Positions 5,469 to 6,864 of a stretch of DNA of 6,864 nucleotides are shown in pieces; position 1 is the first letter of the stretch, and each line of letters starts with the position of its first letter. Under the pieces are notes generated by a model. It searched no databases. It was not told where the DNA came from and saw only the letters and a list, made by a program, of their open reading frames with translations. Origin of the DNA: Barnesiella sp. (lineage in GTDB: Bacteria; Bacteroidota; Bacteroidia; Bacteroidales; Muribaculaceae); the NCBI GenBank assembly GCA_014801065.1, contig JAAVEX010000074.1, positions 11,670 through 18,533 on the forward strand, read 5' to 3'. Both the position numbers and the translations under genes were made by a program.

Positions 5469-6563
5469 ATGATACGACGCCTATTTATAACACTGCCACT
5501 CATTGCGGCATCATTAACCTGCTTTGCTCAGTCAACTCAGAAACTTACAGCAACTAAAGTCAGCGAATACGGACTGATTTATACCCTCCCCTCCACCGTC
5601 ATTGATGTCACCGTGGAGACGCAACTTACCGTCAAACAGCCCGGCGAATACTACCGCTATGCCAACAAATATCTTGGCATCGACCCGATCACCGAGCCGT
5701 CATCGGTTTACACTCTGAAAAGCGTCATTGTTTCGCCCCGAGCCGTTTCAGACCCCGACGAAAGATACCTCGTGCAATTCAAAGCCGGCACATCACCGTT
5801 CATGATAGTTAGCGACATCAATCTTCCGCTGGCCATAAACACCGACCGGACCATCAGCATATCGGCCCCCGCACTCCCCGCTGCTAAAGAGGCCGCTCCG
5901 ACCATTCTCGAAATGCCGGTCGCCACACAGGCGATAACGGCTGAGATGCTCCAGAGCCAATCATCTGTAAAAAAAGCCGAACTCGCTGCACAACGAATCA
6001 TGGAGCTACGTCAGAGCCGAAGCGAAATTATCTCAGGCACTGCCGAAAATATGCCCTCCGACGGTCAGGCCATGAAACTTGCGCTCGACAATCTCAGCGC
6101 TCAAGAAGAAGCTCTCACCGCAATGTTTGCCGGCACTGAACAAAGCTCCACTCAAGTAAAAACTTTCACAATCGAACTCCCCGACTCCATCGCCACTGAT
6201 CATTGGGACATCATAGTGGCTCGTCTGTCGGCACTCGATGGTCTTGTGGCCACCGATGATCTTACCGGCGATCCAATCCGCCTGAACCTGGATATGCGCA
6301 AGCGAGCACAGCTGCCCAGCAACGAGAAAGGAGAAACAAAACGGTTCCCTAAAGGCGGTCTGGCATATCGCATCCCATCTACGGCGATCGTCACAACCGA
6401 TTTTATGGGTAGCCAAATGAGCAACGACGAAATCGATATAGCTCAATATGGTGTGACATTCGGACTCGACCCGGCACTGTTCACCGACAAAAAAGCCCCC
6501 GCCTACGCCATCTTCAATCCCCTGACCGGAGCACTCGTTGAGATCGGCACAATTCAACCCTAA
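5469..6563 (+). CDS. Secreted DUF4831 family protein, function unknown
   Basis: 364-aa protein with a clear Sec signal peptide: MIRR, a hydrophobic core (about 5-18) and probable signal-peptidase cleavage CFA|QS after residue 20. The lone Cys at 18 lacks a good lipobox, so it is probably a periplasmic or soluble exported protein, not a lipoprotein. Residues 25-130 resemble the DUF4831 N-terminal part, including GEYYRYANKYLGI (59-71). A helical, Gln/Glu/Ala-rich, possibly coiled-coil stretch runs through about 155-220. The C-terminal part has FPKGGLAYRIPSTAIV (293-308), IAQYGV (324-329) and FNPLTGALVEIGT (349-361), typical of the family. The family is, as I recall, confined to Bacteroidota and uncharacterised. 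The start is the ATG 8 bp after the nnr stop; the frame is open further upstream but that part overlaps nnr. Co-transcription with nnr is likely; a functional link is not established. Confidence 0.85.
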   Translation: MIRRLFITLPLIAASLTCFAQSTQKLTATKVSEYGLIYTLPSTVIDVTVETQLTVKQPGEYYRYANKYLGIDPITEPSSVYTLKSVIVSPRAVSDPDERYLVQFKAGTSPFMIVSDINLPLAINTDRTISISAPALPAAKEAAPTILEMPVATQAITAEMLQSQSSVKKAELAAQRIMELRQSRSEIISGTAENMPSDGQAMKLALDNLSAQEEALTAMFAGTEQSSTQVKTFTIELPDSIATDHWDIIVARLSALDGLVATDDLTGDPIRLNLDMRKRAQLPSNEKGETKRFPKGGLAYRIPSTAIVTTDFMGSQMSNDEIDIAQYGVTFGLDPALFTDKKAPAYAIFNPLTGALVEIGTIQP

Positions 6564-6572
6564 CCTCCCCAA

Positions 6573-6602
6573 GAAACTATTTCAAACCACAAAAATAGTT
6601 TT
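6573..6602 (+). terminator. AT-rich hairpin after the DUF4831 gene, possible weak terminator
   Basis: AAACTATTT (6574-6582) and AAATAGTTT (6593-6601) form a 9-bp stem, extended by one G-U pair, around a 10-nt loop, starting 10 bp after the stop codon. It contains few GC pairs and is followed only by TATCC, so it is a poor intrinsic terminator. Its position at the end of the operon is the main support. Confidence 0.3.
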
Positions 6603-6614
6603 ATCCACCAGGCG

Positions 6615-6635
6615 CCCCAGCCCCCTCCCCTCCCC
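6615..6635 (-). other. G-quadruplex motif (minus strand) / i-motif tract (plus strand)
   Basis: The plus strand reads C4-AG-C5-T-C4-T-C4, so the minus strand reads G4-A-G4-A-G5-CT-G4. Four G-tracts of four or more with 1-2 nt loops meet the strictest G-quadruplex pattern and favour a very stable parallel fold. It lies 52 bp past the DUF4831 stop. The G-rich strand is the template for the rightward transcript, so a fold there could hinder RNA polymerase. Another C4-G-C5 tract lies at 6708-6717. Confidence 0.6.
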
Positions 6636-6663
6636 AAAAACTCATCAGCCGTTCGTCAAGTCC

Positions 6664-6683
6664 ATCGGCCGTGCTCGGCCGAT
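6664..6683. repeat. Perfect GC-rich hairpin
   Basis: ATCGGCCG (6664-6671) and CGGCCGAT (6676-6683) are perfect reverse complements around a TGCT loop. An 8-bp, six-GC stem with a tetraloop should fold stably in RNA from either strand. No T-tract follows on either strand, so it is not a classical intrinsic terminator. It may mark or protect an mRNA 3' end. Confidence 0.6.
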
Positions 6684-6827
6684 CCTAACAAACCGCCAAA
6701 TTCGCATCCCCGCCCCCGCAGACTCTACGCCCACCATCCAAGTACGAGCGACGAACTATGTTAAAATCCAAATATTTTGGGCAGAATTTTCAAAAATTTT
6801 GGTAACACATTTGGACAGCCCGCTCTT

Positions 6828-6849
6828 GGGGGCGGTTTAGGCCGCCCCC
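6828..6849. repeat. Perfect G/C-only stem hairpin at the right edge
   Basis: GGGGGCGG (6828-6835) pairs perfectly with CCGCCCCC (6842-6849) around a TTTAGG loop; all eight pairs are GC. On the plus strand it is followed by GCCGCTTTGG and on the minus strand by AAGAGCGGG, neither a U-tract. It could be part of a structured RNA or a transcript end for a gene beyond the window. The edge prevents a firmer call. Confidence 0.55.
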
Positions 6850-6864
6850 GCCGCTTTGGCATCC

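Larger units (their letters stand above)
6564..6864. other. Right-edge non-coding stretch with structured elements
   Basis: 301 bp after the DUF4831 stop without a convincing gene. Up to about 6760 the plus strand is C-rich and G-poor; about 6760-6815 is AT-rich with three TTTGG motifs (ending at 6780, 6802 and 6814); the last 40 bp are GC-rich. A 100-codon open frame crosses it (6538-6840), but it is Pro/Arg-rich low-complexity sequence overlapping the end of the DUF4831 gene and is not believed. No rRNA, tRNA or SRP/RNase P/tmRNA signature was recognised. The next gene probably lies beyond the edge. Confidence 0.7.

Noticed and set aside
5469..5531. Lipoprotein signal at Cys18 of the DUF4831 protein
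   Set aside because: Residues before the Cys are Ser-Leu-Thr, not a proper lipobox (L-[AS]-[GA]-C), and a good signal peptidase I site follows at CFA|QS.
6538..6840. 100-codon plus-strand open frame at the right edge
   Set aside because: It overlaps the end of the DUF4831 gene in another frame, passes through the C-rich tract and hairpins, and encodes low-complexity Pro/Arg/Thr sequence with no family resemblance.

Overview
The window looks like ordinary chromosomal DNA from a member of the Bacteroidota, most likely order Bacteroidales. A Muribaculaceae-like gut commensal fits the mixed base composition, but that finer placement is a guess. The support is a DUF4831-type secreted protein, translation starts without strong Shine-Dalgarno sites, AT-rich intergenic DNA with TAnnTTTG-type -7 promoter elements, and the sequence style of the housekeeping enzymes.

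Left arm (1-3337, minus strand): five genes read leftwards in the order hpt, adk, proC, proB, proA, with gaps of 38, 7, 33 and 17 bp, so they are probably one transcription unit. Hpt salvages hypoxanthine and guanine using PRPP, and Adk balances AMP, ADP and ATP. ProB, ProA and ProC are the three enzymes that make proline from glutamate. ProA runs off the left edge and only its first 75 codons are present.

Centre (3338-3924): a 587-bp divergent, AT-rich control region with no convincing gene. It contains a pair of 91-bp direct repeats about 82% identical, each with the palindromic core CGATGC-NN-GCATCG. It also has a 13-bp direct repeat in front of hpt, a 30-bp imperfect palindrome with opposed -7-like elements on the two strands, a 15-bp inverted repeat, and a likely promoter for the rightward genes.

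Right arm (3925-6563, plus strand): a bifunctional NAD(P)H-hydrate epimerase/dehydratase (nnr, metabolite repair) is followed 8 bp later by a secreted DUF4831 protein of unknown function. The spacing implies one operon.

Right edge (6564-6864): no gene is seen. This stretch holds an AT-rich hairpin, a C-rich tract whose complement is a textbook G-quadruplex motif, and two GC-rich hairpins without U tracts.

I see no phage, insertion sequence, CRISPR array, toxin-antitoxin pair or defence system. The least explained elements are the paired palindromic repeats with the crossed promoter motif in the divergent region, and the G4-capable tract after the DUF4831 gene.
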